A DNA stretch of 45,130 nucleotides, from assembly GCA_905478855.1 (NCBI GenBank), contig CAJQKF010000022.1:1-45130 (forward strand), given 5' to 3'. Below, in pieces: positions 1 through 7,663 of the stretch. The notes under the pieces were generated by a model. It saw only the letters and a list, made by a program, of their open reading frames with translations, made no database searches and was not told the origin of the DNA. Position 1 is the stretch's first letter, and the number at the start of each line of letters is the position of its first letter. The stretch comes from an uncultured Gammaproteobacteria bacterium (GTDB lineage: Bacteria; Pseudomonadota; Gammaproteobacteria; Arenicellales; CAJQKF01). Both the position numbers and the translations under genes were made by a program.

Positions 1-50
1 TTACAATTGACTATGGATCGATTAAACCATCGACCGAGAAAAACGCTGAA

Positions 51-80
51 TTATAGAACACCTCACGAAGTGTTCTATAA
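51..80. repeat. Perfect 11-bp inverted repeat (hairpin), possible terminator of the Sel1 gene
   Basis: TTATAGAACAC (51-61) and GTGTTCTATAA (70-80) are exact reverse complements around an 8-base loop. Read on the minus strand it lies about 70 bases after the stop of the Sel1 gene and is followed, a few bases later, by GTTTTT. It could therefore be a weak intrinsic terminator for that gene. The stem is AT-rich and the T-run is displaced, so a protein-binding site or a mobile-element remnant is also possible. Confidence 0.45.
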
Positions 81-150
81 TCTACATCAAACCTTGACTG
101 TTGCACTTAAGACTTGAACCCAAGTTAGATAATATAGTTAGTAAACAGAT

Positions 151-576
151 TTAAATTCCAGCTTCATTTAACCAGTATCGCGCTTTTTCTTCGTTATGAT
201 CAAGTAAATCGCCTTCTTTGTACAACATAGCAAGTGTCGTCATTGAGCCCGCTAGTCCTTGTTTCGCCGCAGATAGAAACCATTTTTCAGCACAAGCACC
301 ATTGCGTTCTGCGCAATCTCCGGACATATACATGAAGCCCAGACCGTGTTGCGCTAGGGCATGACCGCTCTTAGCGGCCGCACTCATCCATTTATAGGCC
401 AGGAGTTCATTGCGGACTGCACCAAGGCCATTTTGTAACATGATCGCTATTCGATACTGTGCTTCTGTGTCATTTTCTTCTGCAAGTGGCATGAGGAGCT
501 TTAACGCTTGTGTGAAATTCTTTGATTCAAATGCGGAGATGCCACTGGCTAGATCGATACTTAGTTCCGTGTTCAT
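151..576 (-). CDS. Sel1-like repeat (SLR) protein, cytoplasmic
   Basis: This 141-residue protein is built of Sel1-type helical repeats, a TPR relative that serves as a protein-protein scaffold. The repeat signature is visible at least three times: AQYRIAIMLQNGLG near residues 40-53, AQHGLGFMYMSGD near 74-86, and MTTLAMLYKEGD near 111-123. Each is followed by the typical YKWMSAAAKSG or EKWFLSAAKQG element. There is no signal peptide or membrane segment, so it is probably cytosolic. The gene stands alone, facing away from the TrpD2-like gene. Sel1 proteins have many partners and nothing nearby tells which applies here. The family call is secure and the role is unknown. Confidence 0.8.
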   Translation of the reverse strand: MNTELSIDLASGISAFESKNFTQALKLLMPLAEENDTEAQYRIAIMLQNGLGAVRNELLAYKWMSAAAKSGHALAQHGLGFMYMSGDCAERNGACAEKWFLSAAKQGLAGSMTTLAMLYKEGDLLDHNEEKARYWLNEAGI

Positions 577-749
577 TTTTGTAGGTGTCGAATGATGGGT
601 GATTGTTTATCCAAAGAAACTTGGGTTTTGTAGAGTTTACTTAGTTTAAATCTAATGCTTTCCTCAATGCAGGCCAATCATACTTATTAGATATATCTGT
701 GGAATGGAAGAAAGGCTAAAATAAACGTTGTTCGAATAGTAAAAATACA

Positions 750-1865
750 ATGATTAACCATAAATACTCTCCAGTTGATAAGCATATCCGTACCTGCATA
801 CAACGCGTGGCAACGGGTCCCGAATTAAGTAAAAATTTAACTAGAAGCGATGCCGCTGATGCGATGCGGGGTATTTTGGAAGGTCGTGTTGATCCCGTGC
901 AAGCTGCAATTTTTCTAATTGCGTTACGCATGAAGCGAGAAACAGACGATGAAAACGCCGGTATACTTGATGGACTTTTGGATCATACGTGTTCTGAATC
1001 TATAGATATCCCAGATCTGGTCGAAATTTCCGACCCGTATAATGGATTTGTCCGTGGAACTCCTGCATCAAGCTTTTTGCCTGCAGTATTGGCGGCACTA
1101 GATATACCTGCAGTTGTTACCGGAGTTGAGGCGGCTGGTCCGAAGTATGGTGTAACCCACCATAAAATACTGAAGTCTGCTGGGCATAAAGTTCTGTTAA
1201 ACCCTGCAAACGTGACGAAACGCATTGCAAACCCTGAATGCGGCTGGGGATATCTTGATCAATCAGAATCTAATTCGGCTCTTTTTGGATTGATTGATTT
1301 GCGCGAGCGAATGGTTAAACGTACTGTCATCACAACATTAGAAGTGCTTATTCACCCTTTGCGGGCAAAGCAGACTCATTTGATGACCGGTTTTGTGCAT
1401 AAGCCTTATCCTCCACGTTATGTCAGATTAGCGAATCAGGCGGGCTATGCGTCTGCCATGATTGTTAGAGGTGTTGAGGGTGGCATTACACCTTCTCTAT
1501 CTCAACCCTCTCGCTATGTGCGTTACGATTCGAATACCGAGTACGAAGAGTGTCGTTTGGATCCAGCGGAGATGGATATACAGCAGACCGTCCGAATGGC
1601 ACCGTTGCCCGCTGGCGCTCAGCTACTTTCTGATGATGATCAACTATTGGGCTCGATCAATGTAGACCAGGTGGCTAATGAGGCTGCCGAACTTGGAAAG
1701 AAGGCGTTGCAGGGTAAACAAGGTGCGGTTCGCGACAGTCTTGTCTATGCTGCATCAATTTGTCTTATCCACCTTGGCCGTGAGAAGGACTTTGCAGAAG
1801 CCGCTGGTCGTGTCAGAAACGTTCTTGATAATGGCAGTGCGCTCGCAAGGTTCACGATTTATTAG
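750..1865 (+). CDS. TrpD2/YbiB-like member of the anthranilate phosphoribosyltransferase (glycosyltransferase 3) family
   Basis: The 371-residue protein has the TrpD fold order: a small helical N-terminal domain (GILEGRVDPVQAAIFLIALRMK, about residues 45-66) and then the alpha/beta domain. The region ending in HPLRAKQTHLMTGFVH and the RGVEGG stretch resemble TrpD and TrpD2/YbiB proteins. However, the glycine-rich PRPP-binding GTGGDG loop of true TrpD is absent. Where it should lie, near residues 93-105, the sequence reads DPYNGFVRGTPAS. The KHGNR motif is replaced by a segment containing GPKYGVTHH. It is therefore unlikely to make phosphoribosyl anthranilate, and no other trp genes are near. 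Members of the YbiB branch have been reported to bind nucleic acid, which is possible but not shown here. It precedes the PilT-like gene by about 150 bases. Confidence 0.7.
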   Translation: MINHKYSPVDKHIRTCIQRVATGPELSKNLTRSDAADAMRGILEGRVDPVQAAIFLIALRMKRETDDENAGILDGLLDHTCSESIDIPDLVEISDPYNGFVRGTPASSFLPAVLAALDIPAVVTGVEAAGPKYGVTHHKILKSAGHKVLLNPANVTKRIANPECGWGYLDQSESNSALFGLIDLRERMVKRTVITTLEVLIHPLRAKQTHLMTGFVHKPYPPRYVRLANQAGYASAMIVRGVEGGITPSLSQPSRYVRYDSNTEYEECRLDPAEMDIQQTVRMAPLPAGAQLLSDDDQLLGSINVDQVANEAAELGKKALQGKQGAVRDSLVYAASICLIHLGREKDFAEAAGRVRNVLDNGSALARFTIY

Positions 1866-2012
1866 CGATAAAATTGGAGTCTTTATCGGTTGGAGTTAAA
1901 CGGTGTTCTATTTATTTTCCTTGTTGGGCATTAAGACTTATGCTGGACTTCGAGCTGTGATTGATTACAATGATTCTGTATAACTAAAATTACAGAAATG
2001 GGCGGGATAAAA

Positions 2013-3227
2013 ATGTTTGGTAAATCACAAACTCATCTCACAGGGTCTGCCAATAACAGCCCCAGAAAAACTGAACCAGAGGTTCGCTCCCCAGATTCTT
2101 CTCAAGCAACTGCGCCTAGTGCGCACAGAAGCAAACTTGAAGAAGATTACCTTACAATAGTGGAGCATATTGTTGGGTATACCGTTCAGAAAGGCGGTTC
2201 TGATATTCATTTGCGTGTCGGTAGCTATCCGATCGTGCGATTAAATGGTGATCTGACGCCGATACATGAATTTAGTATTCTCGCCGGTGCAGATATGGAG
2301 GGTATTGCTGCAGCGGTGCTTAAGCCTCATGAGAAACATACCTTAGAAGAACGACGACAATGTGATACGTCAGTAGGTTTTGCATCCATAGGTCGTGTTC
2401 GAATTAATGTATTCTATCAGCGCGGAACTATTGCCATGGCCTTTCGTGTTATAAAAACCGATGTGCCAACATTAGCTGAACTTGGTGTGCCCGATGTTAT
2501 TTATAAATTATCGCGGCTTCGTAGTGGGCTTATATTAACCACGGGCTCTACTGGAAGTGGTAAGTCGACGACATTGGCTGCCATTATCAATGATATTAAC
2601 GAGCGATATGCGAAGCACATCATAACTATTGAGGATCCGATCGAATTTTTGTTTCGAGATAAGAAATCTATTGTGGCGCAGCGTGAAATTGGAATCGATG
2701 CGCATACCTTTAGCGATGCTATGGCGGGTGCTTTGCGTGAAGATCCTGATGTCATCTTGTTATCAGATTTACGCGATACCGCAACAATGGAATTTGCGAT
2801 GAATGCCGCTGAAACGGGGCATCTTGTGTTAGGGACACTGCATGCACCTACAGCGCCTGATGCTATAACCCGCATTGTTGGGGCATTTCCCGCAGAGGCG
2901 CAAAATACGGTTCGATCGAAATTATCTCGGAACCTTAAAGCGGTGGTTGGTCAACGATTATTACCAACACGTGAAAAAGGTGGTCGGGTACTTGCTTGCG
3001 AAGTAATGATTGTATCTGCAAGAATGCAAGAGCTTATGTTGGATCCGATTAAAGTCGGAGAAATTTCCGAACTAGTACGTCAAAGCAAATCTGTGGATGG
3101 CGTAGTTTCGTTTGATCAGCAAATATTTGAACTATATAAGAAAAAGCGAATTACAGAAGAAGTGGCTATTCGCTATTCTTCAAGCCCTAATGATATGAAT
3201 TTGAGATTGCGGGGAATTTCTAGCTAG
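2013..3227 (+). CDS. PilT/PilU-family type IV pilus retraction-type ATPase
   Basis: This is a hexameric secretion/pilus ATPase of the PilT/PilU branch. The N-terminal PAS-like domain carries GGSDIHLRVGSYPIVRLNG. The Walker A is GSTGSGKST (about residues 178-186 from this start), followed by the Asp box (IEDPIEFLF) and the His box (AAETGHLVLGTLHA). The C-terminus (SSSPNDMNLRLRG) resembles PilU more than PilT. The Walker B region reads VILLSDLRD where the family has VGEMRD or IGEIRD, so the usual Gly-Glu is Ser-Asp. The start at 2013 is chosen because a GGCGGG run sits 6-7 bases upstream; an in-frame ATG at 1998 would add five residues. The pilMNOPQ genes are 11 kb away and no pilB or pilC is in view. 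Cytoplasmic, acting on the pilus motor. Confidence 0.85.
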   Translation: MFGKSQTHLTGSANNSPRKTEPEVRSPDSSQATAPSAHRSKLEEDYLTIVEHIVGYTVQKGGSDIHLRVGSYPIVRLNGDLTPIHEFSILAGADMEGIAAAVLKPHEKHTLEERRQCDTSVGFASIGRVRINVFYQRGTIAMAFRVIKTDVPTLAELGVPDVIYKLSRLRSGLILTTGSTGSGKSTTLAAIINDINERYAKHIITIEDPIEFLFRDKKSIVAQREIGIDAHTFSDAMAGALREDPDVILLSDLRDTATMEFAMNAAETGHLVLGTLHAPTAPDAITRIVGAFPAEAQNTVRSKLSRNLKAVVGQRLLPTREKGGRVLACEVMIVSARMQELMLDPIKVGEISELVRQSKSVDGVVSFDQQIFELYKKKRITEEVAIRYSSSPNDMNLRLRGISS

Positions 3228-3399
3228 TGGAGTCTACTGACTGTTAAACGATTATGGTATTTTCTATAGACTGGTTGTGAGGCAATTAATTGGCGGGCAG
3301 TTTTTACGATAAATGTCTTTTCCGATGAAACTCCAGTATGCTTGTTGTTTAGTTATTTACATAATCAATAATCCGTTCAACTCATTATAGGTTTTATGC

Positions 3400-4317
3400 A
3401 TGGCAGATCGCAGGTTACAGGTTTTTTCAACAGTTGCCCGACTGTTGAGTTTTACCAAGGCTGCTGAGGCATTGCATATGACACAGCCGGCGGTTACGTT
3501 CCAAATCCGTCAATTGGAAGATCATTTTAATACTCGTTTGTTTGATCGAACACATAACAGAATTAGTCTTACCAGCGCGGGTGAATTGGTTAAATCTTAC
3601 GCCGAACAAATTATTAGTCTGTATGGTGAGATGGATAACAATGTTCGTAAGTTAACCGGAGATGTGTTGGGGCCTCTCGTGGTTGGGGCGAGTACTACGA
3701 TTGGCGAATATGTCGCACCTCGACTGGTAGGTGCATATCAGGCACAATATCCCGATGTAGCCGTGCGTCTCAATATTGCTAATACCGGTAGCATCATTAG
3801 TATGGTCGAAAATAATGATATTGATATTGGCATTGTCGAAGGCCCGGTGAATAATCGAAATCTTACCATGAAGGTTTGTTGGACCGATGAATTAGTGGTG
3901 GTTACTGCACCTTCCCATCCGTTAGCTCAAAATGATGTTGTCGATATACAGTCGGTTTTGGAGTATCCGTTTATTAGCCGCGAAGAAGGTTCCGGAACTC
4001 GGGAGGTCATCCAGGATTACATGGCAAAGGAAGGCTTTGAAATTGGTGCTATGAATTCTATTGTAGAGTTTGGGGGTCCGGAGTCTATTAAAAATGCCGT
4101 ATCAGAAGGTTTGGGAGTTTCTATCTTGTCGATAGTTACTCTTGAAAAAGAACTGAAATTGAATTTGTTAAGAGCAATGAGTTTGACAAAACCTATTACC
4201 CGGTCTTTTTCGATCGTATTTCAGCGGCAAAAATTTAGAATGCGCGCAATGGAAGAATTCTTAGAGTTTGCGGAAAATCATTTTAAGGATAAACGCGCGG
4301 TTGCGTTGCAGTCTTAG
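3400..4317 (+). CDS. LysR-family transcriptional regulator, CysL-like
   Basis: The protein has 305 residues. The N-terminal winged HTH (about residues 1-60) has the family signature LSFTKAAEALHMTQPAVTFQ, and IRQLEDHFNTRLFDRT follows. The rest is a two-lobed periplasmic-binding-like effector domain (about 88-295). The phrases SREEGSGTREV and GGPESIKNAVSEGLGVSIL match the branch that includes CysL of Bacillus and related regulators. The effector is not evident from the sequence. The gene is isolated by about 170 bases upstream and 120 bases downstream, and no divergent target gene is present, so the regulon cannot be inferred from position. No operator was identified. Family certain, regulatory role unknown. 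Confidence 0.88.
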   Translation: MADRRLQVFSTVARLLSFTKAAEALHMTQPAVTFQIRQLEDHFNTRLFDRTHNRISLTSAGELVKSYAEQIISLYGEMDNNVRKLTGDVLGPLVVGASTTIGEYVAPRLVGAYQAQYPDVAVRLNIANTGSIISMVENNDIDIGIVEGPVNNRNLTMKVCWTDELVVVTAPSHPLAQNDVVDIQSVLEYPFISREEGSGTREVIQDYMAKEGFEIGAMNSIVEFGGPESIKNAVSEGLGVSILSIVTLEKELKLNLLRAMSLTKPITRSFSIVFQRQKFRMRAMEEFLEFAENHFKDKRAVALQS

Positions 4318-4436
4318 TAAATTTTACTGCGTTAAGTAGGAATATCCATCGGGTACGGTTCATGTTTGGAACTAGGCTGTTGCTAAAACTAAGCCAACAT
4401 GAAAAAATGCTGTAAAGATTTTTTAGATTAGTGCGC

Positions 4437-4958
4437 ATGTATCAGAGTTTTTCGTCAAACAAACTAGATCAAGATGGGTATAGACCTAATGTAGCTATCG
4501 TTGTTCACAACTGTAGTGGGCAAGTGTTGTGGGCTCGTCGTTCACAACGAGATGGATGGCAGTTTCCCCAGGGCGGCGTAGAGCGTGATGAGACAGCAGA
4601 GCAGGCGGCATTTCGAGAGCTTTATGAAGAAGTAGGCCTTGAACCAGAACATGTACGACTTGTTGGACGCACCCAGGCTTGGTTGAAATACGAGGTTCCA
4701 TTTGGTGCCAAGAGAACCAGTCGTAGACGAACCCAATTCAAAGGCCAGAAGCAATTGTGGTTTTTATTCCAGATGCTAGGTCACGACTCTGATGTTTGTT
4801 TAAATCGGGTCTCAAGGCCGGAGTTTGATAGTTGGCGTTGGGTTGATTATTGGGATCCAGTGGACAAGATTGTAGCATTTAAGCGGCACGTTTACATACT
4901 AGCGCTTACTGAGTTGGAACCTTTTGTGAACGAATCTATTGTTCCGGAAATACGTTAG
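4437..4958 (+). CDS. rppH: RNA 5'-pyrophosphohydrolase RppH (Nudix)
   Basis: RppH removes pyrophosphate from the 5' triphosphate end of mRNA, which opens it to 5'-end-dependent decay by RNase E. The Nudix box GX5EX7REUXEEXGU is complete (GGVERDETAEQAAFRELYEE, then VGL), and the YRPNVAIVV start of the fold precedes it. WRWVDYWDPVDKIVAFKRHVY near the C-terminus is typical of RppH. The length of about 173 residues is normal. A GTG at 4431 gives two extra residues; the ATG at 4437 is preferred, and neither has a strong ribosome-binding site. In many relatives rppH is followed by ptsP; here it is followed by convergent genes. Confidence 0.93.
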   Translation: MYQSFSSNKLDQDGYRPNVAIVVHNCSGQVLWARRSQRDGWQFPQGGVERDETAEQAAFRELYEEVGLEPEHVRLVGRTQAWLKYEVPFGAKRTSRRRTQFKGQKQLWFLFQMLGHDSDVCLNRVSRPEFDSWRWVDYWDPVDKIVAFKRHVYILALTELEPFVNESIVPEIR

Positions 4959-4984
4959 TTTTCGTATTGTTTTCTGGTTGCTTG

Positions 4985-5524
4985 TTAGTTTTTCGCTTCA
5001 CGAGGGAACACGTGCATTTGGTACACGACTTCGTTCTTCAGTGTAAATCTAATGCCTCTTGAAGTGTAGACCAATTGATCTTGTTCAGATGATGTAGGTA
5101 TGCCATATATTAGCTTTACCTGGTGATGGGGCATACCAAAGCTAACGCCGGCCGGAGTTTGAAATCCGATATTACCCTGGACAACGATTTCTTCAACAAC
5201 CTTGTCACCAACGAATTTTACATACGTATTTAAATCGGTCTCGTAAAGTAAAACCCAGTGTCTGTTTAGCACACCCCGTCGATCACTCGATGCAGGGCTC
5301 CCCAAGAAATTTATAACGTCACGAAGCGGCATGCCAAGTGTGATCTGTGCTACACCTTTTCCAGGTGTAACGTATTGGATTTTATCCAAATAGGAAAAAA
5401 CTTTGGCTAATAAAGGGTTTTCCGAGGATTCATTTGTTAACGGCGCGGTTTGTGCATTAACGGTTTGGGTGTGAGTTGATAAAATAAAAAAAATACCGAT
5501 GAATGAAAATACAATATTACGCAT
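4985..5524 (-). CDS. Exported protein with two SmpA/OmlA (BamE)-like modules
   Basis: The protein has 179 residues. An N-terminal signal peptide (MRNIVFSFIGIFFILSTHTQ, then TVNAQ) with a likely cleavage after VNA gives a soluble periplasmic product, since there is no lipobox. The mature part contains two copies of the BamE/SmpA-type motif G.xx..V...xGxP: ITLGMPLRDVINFLGSPAS and VSFGMPHHQVKLIYGIPTS. Each is followed by a beta segment. The second module is followed by LVYTSRGIRFTLKNEVVYQM. It overlaps the start of the upstream heptose adenylyltransferase gene by 8 bases, so it is the last gene of the lpoA operon and probably translationally coupled. The BamE-like modules and neighbours suggest an envelope role. 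The family name is tentative. Confidence 0.6.
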   Translation of the reverse strand: MRNIVFSFIGIFFILSTHTQTVNAQTAPLTNESSENPLLAKVFSYLDKIQYVTPGKGVAQITLGMPLRDVINFLGSPASSDRRGVLNRHWVLLYETDLNTYVKFVGDKVVEEIVVQGNIGFQTPAGVSFGMPHHQVKLIYGIPTSSEQDQLVYTSRGIRFTLKNEVVYQMHVFPREAKN

Positions 5525-6020
5525 TTTCGTGTCTACCTAGGTCTGCATTTTTAATGCGATTTGCCAGTGATGTCGTTGAACGCTGATAACGAAACGGTAT
5601 CGTTTTTACGCGACCTCCAGAATTATTCACGACATCGGCACCAACAATATCCTCAATTGCCCAGTCACTACCTTTAATCAAGACATCTGGTAGCAAACTG
5701 GTAATGAGCTGCAAAGGAGTTTCTTGGTCAAACCCAATCACAGCATCTACCACGGCAAGACTTGCTAACACGGCTAATCGGTCTTCATGGCAGTTATACG
5801 GACGATCTTCTCCCTTATTTTGGAGTCTAACCGAATCATCACTATTTACGCCAACAACTAGAGAAGATCCTAGCCTAGCGGCTTGGGCAAGATAGTCTAC
5901 GTGGCCAAGATGTAAAATATCAAAACAACCATTGGTGAAAACAATTGGCCTTGGAATCGTTTCCATGACCGCTTTGAATGCCGCGAAATCCTTAAAAATT
6001 TTTGATTCGTAAGTCAACAT
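5517..6020 (-). CDS. D-glycero-beta-D-manno-heptose 1-phosphate adenylyltransferase, stand-alone (HldE C-terminal domain / RfaE2 type)
   Basis: The 167-residue protein is a single nucleotidyltransferase domain that converts heptose 1-phosphate and ATP to ADP-heptose, the precursor of the LPS inner core. Visible motifs are TNGCFDILHLGHVDYLAQA (HxGH family, residues about 29-47), VGVNSDDSVR (about 57-66), LIKGSDW followed by EDIVGAD (about 112-126), and the C-terminal STTSLANRI box. In enteric bacteria this domain is fused to a kinase in HldE; here it is separate. The kinase half is not in the window. Its position two genes downstream of a GmhA-like isomerase puts two heptose-pathway steps in one operon. 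It overlaps the next gene by 8 bases. Confidence 0.88.
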   Translation of the reverse strand: MLTYESKIFKDFAAFKAVMETIPRPIVFTNGCFDILHLGHVDYLAQAARLGSSLVVGVNSDDSVRLQNKGEDRPYNCHEDRLAVLASLAVVDAVIGFDQETPLQLITSLLPDVLIKGSDWAIEDIVGADVVNNSGGRVKTIPFRYQRSTTSLANRIKNADLGRHENA

Positions 6021-6028
6021 AGGAAAGT

Positions 6029-6610
6029 CTAAGGTAAATACTCGAATACTTTCGTTATTCGATTCACACCGCGGACCCCACGCGCGGCATCAACTGCTTT
6101 GTCTGCTTCAGCGGTGGTCACCATTCCGAGCAAAAATACATTACCTCTTTCGGTGACAACTTTGATTTGGCGGGCTTTTACGCCTCGTGCCTTTGCGATT
6201 GCGGCTTTTGTCTTAGTTGTAATCCAACTATCTTTAGTTCGACCGGATATTTTTGCTTTATCGGTTAAGCTAATTTGGTTTACCACATGCCTAGCTTCTG
6301 TGTACCCACGACTGATGCCTATCGCTCGTCGTATCTGGTCGTGGTGTTCTGCTTCGCCTGTGAGAAGTACAATGCCATTCATAGTGGTTACACTGATGTG
6401 CACGTTCTTACCAATTTGTGGATCCTTGTTTATCGCACGTCTAATTTTTACCTCTACCGAATTGTCGTCAACATAAGTGCCCACGGTGCGTCTATCCAGG
6501 GCCATATCAACGGATGTTACTAGGACTGTCGTTATAGCGGTTGCTGCGCAGCCGGATAATAGTGAGCAAAAGATAAAAATAGAAAGCCACTTGCGGTTGA
6601 ATAAGTACAT
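6029..6610 (-). CDS. dolP: DolP (YraP)-type outer-membrane lipoprotein with two BON domains
   Basis: A lipoprotein signal (MYLFNRKWLSIFIFCSLL, then SGC) is followed by two BON domains. The first is about residues 50-115 (VEVKIRRAINKDPQIGKNVH, then VTTMNGIVLLTGE). The second is about 125-192 (ITTKTKAAIAKARG, then VVTERGNVFLLGMV). BON domains bind phospholipid, and DolP supports outer-membrane integrity at the cell poles and septum. The order lpoA-yraN-diaA-dolP is the same as in E. coli. I chose the ATG at 6610 because it gives a canonical lipoprotein signal; an in-frame ATG at 6637 would prepend nine polar residues. The stop lies 8 bases before the start of the heptose adenylyltransferase gene. 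Confidence 0.88.
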   Translation of the reverse strand: MYLFNRKWLSIFIFCSLLSGCAATAITTVLVTSVDMALDRRTVGTYVDDNSVEVKIRRAINKDPQIGKNVHISVTTMNGIVLLTGEAEHHDQIRRAIGISRGYTEARHVVNQISLTDKAKISGRTKDSWITTKTKAAIAKARGVKARQIKVVTERGNVFLLGMVTTAEADKAVDAARGVRGVNRITKVFEYLP

Positions 6611-6655
6611 CGGTGAATTTCTTTGGTCAGCGTGCATGATTATTTGGATCGCCCT

Positions 6656-7258
6656 TTAGCTGCGTGATGTGTTTATGAAGTGATATTCAATCAATGCACA
6701 AATGCAATGAATGATTGCACCGTGTGCTTCTTGTATGTGGGCGGTAACGTCGTTGTTAACACAAATAACTAAGTCAGTCTCGCCACTTATACGAACAGAC
6801 TCTCCGCCATCTCTGCCGGTTAAAAGTATAGTCTTTAGTTTGGATTTTCGGGCACTATGTTGTGCCTCGACAATGTTACCTGAGTTTCCGGAACTTGTAA
6901 TGCCGAGAAGGATATCACCCGGTCTTCCCAAGGCGCTGACCTGTTTTGCAAATACTTGATCATAATGGTGATCATTGGCTATTGCAGTGATGGTAGCTAT
7001 ATCCGCATTAAGGGCTATTGCAGCTAGAGGTTGACGATCATCTTTATATCGATTTAGCAGTTCGGCTGAGAAATGCAGGGCGTCACTTGCGGACCCACCA
7101 TTACCGCAACATAAGACACGACCACCGCTTTCAAGACAGTCGATCATTGATTGTGCAGCTTCGGCAATGGATGTGTTTAGTTGTTGAAGCGCGTCAGAAA
7201 CAGCAGAAATCGAAGCGATACGATGCTGTTCGATAAAGTTTAAGGCATCGATGGACAT
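6656..7258 (-). CDS. SIS-domain protein of the DiaA / GmhA (sedoheptulose-7-phosphate isomerase) family
   Basis: The 200-residue protein is a single SIS (sugar isomerase) domain. DiaA binds DnaA and promotes initiation of replication, while GmhA isomerises sedoheptulose 7-phosphate for LPS heptose. The gene sits in the diaA position between yraN and dolP. Yet the residues expected of an active GmhA appear to be present: CGNGGSASDALHFSAEL (about 50-66), the phosphate-binding TSSGNSGNIV (about 119-128), and QEAHGAIIH (about 173-181) with Gln, Glu and the second His in GmhA spacing. E. coli DiaA has STRGNSRDI where this protein has TSSGNSGNI. Pseudomonads annotate the gene at this locus as gmhA. 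Either role or both are possible; the nearby heptose adenylyltransferase favours the enzyme. Confidence 0.85.
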   Translation of the reverse strand: MSIDALNFIEQHRIASISAVSDALQQLNTSIAEAAQSMIDCLESGGRVLCCGNGGSASDALHFSAELLNRYKDDRQPLAAIALNADIATITAIANDHHYDQVFAKQVSALGRPGDILLGITSSGNSGNIVEAQHSARKSKLKTILLTGRDGGESVRISGETDLVICVNNDVTAHIQEAHGAIIHCICALIEYHFINTSRS

Positions 7259-7300
7259 AAATTATTCCCAGTAATAAAGGTTCGTAGTTTGGTTTGCGCG

Positions 7301-7663
7301 TTAAAAAGCATTTTGGAGCCAAGTGGTCTCGGTATTCTTTTTATTACCGCTAATCGTAACGACGTCAAATCGACAGTTAACATTTGTATTGCCTGTCGTT
7401 GTTACTAAATAGTCGGTCGCAGTTTTCCTTAACTTGGATTGTTTGCGGAAATCGATGGTTGTTGCTGGGTCGCCGAATGCAGTGCTCTTTCGAAATCTAA
7501 CTTCAATGAAAACTAGATAGTCGTTATGTTCCATAATAAGATCCAATTCTCCAAATCGAGAATGATAGTTTTTGGTAACTAAACGCAGGCCTTTTTTGCG
7601 AAGATACGAGCAAGCCTGATTTTCTGCCCATACTCCGGACTCTATATGCTCTGTTTTACTCAC
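7301..7663 (-). CDS. yraN: YraN family protein (UPF0102, predicted endonuclease-like fold)
   Basis: The 120-residue protein shows the UPF0102 pattern: WAENQACSYLRKKGLRLVTK near the N-terminus, then FGELDLIMEHNDYLVFIEVR (about 38-57), and the Lys/Arg-rich helix DFRKQSKLRKTA. The E-x-D and F-x-E-V-R elements are those of a PD-(D/E)XK-like Holliday-junction-resolvase-type fold. The activity in the cell is not established for this family. The start codon overlaps the lpoA stop by 4 bases (ATGA), which indicates translational coupling. Genomic order is conserved with E. coli. Confidence 0.9.
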   Translation of the reverse strand: MSKTEHIESGVWAENQACSYLRKKGLRLVTKNYHSRFGELDLIMEHNDYLVFIEVRFRKSTAFGDPATTIDFRKQSKLRKTATDYLVTTTGNTNVNCRFDVVTISGNKKNTETTWLQNAF

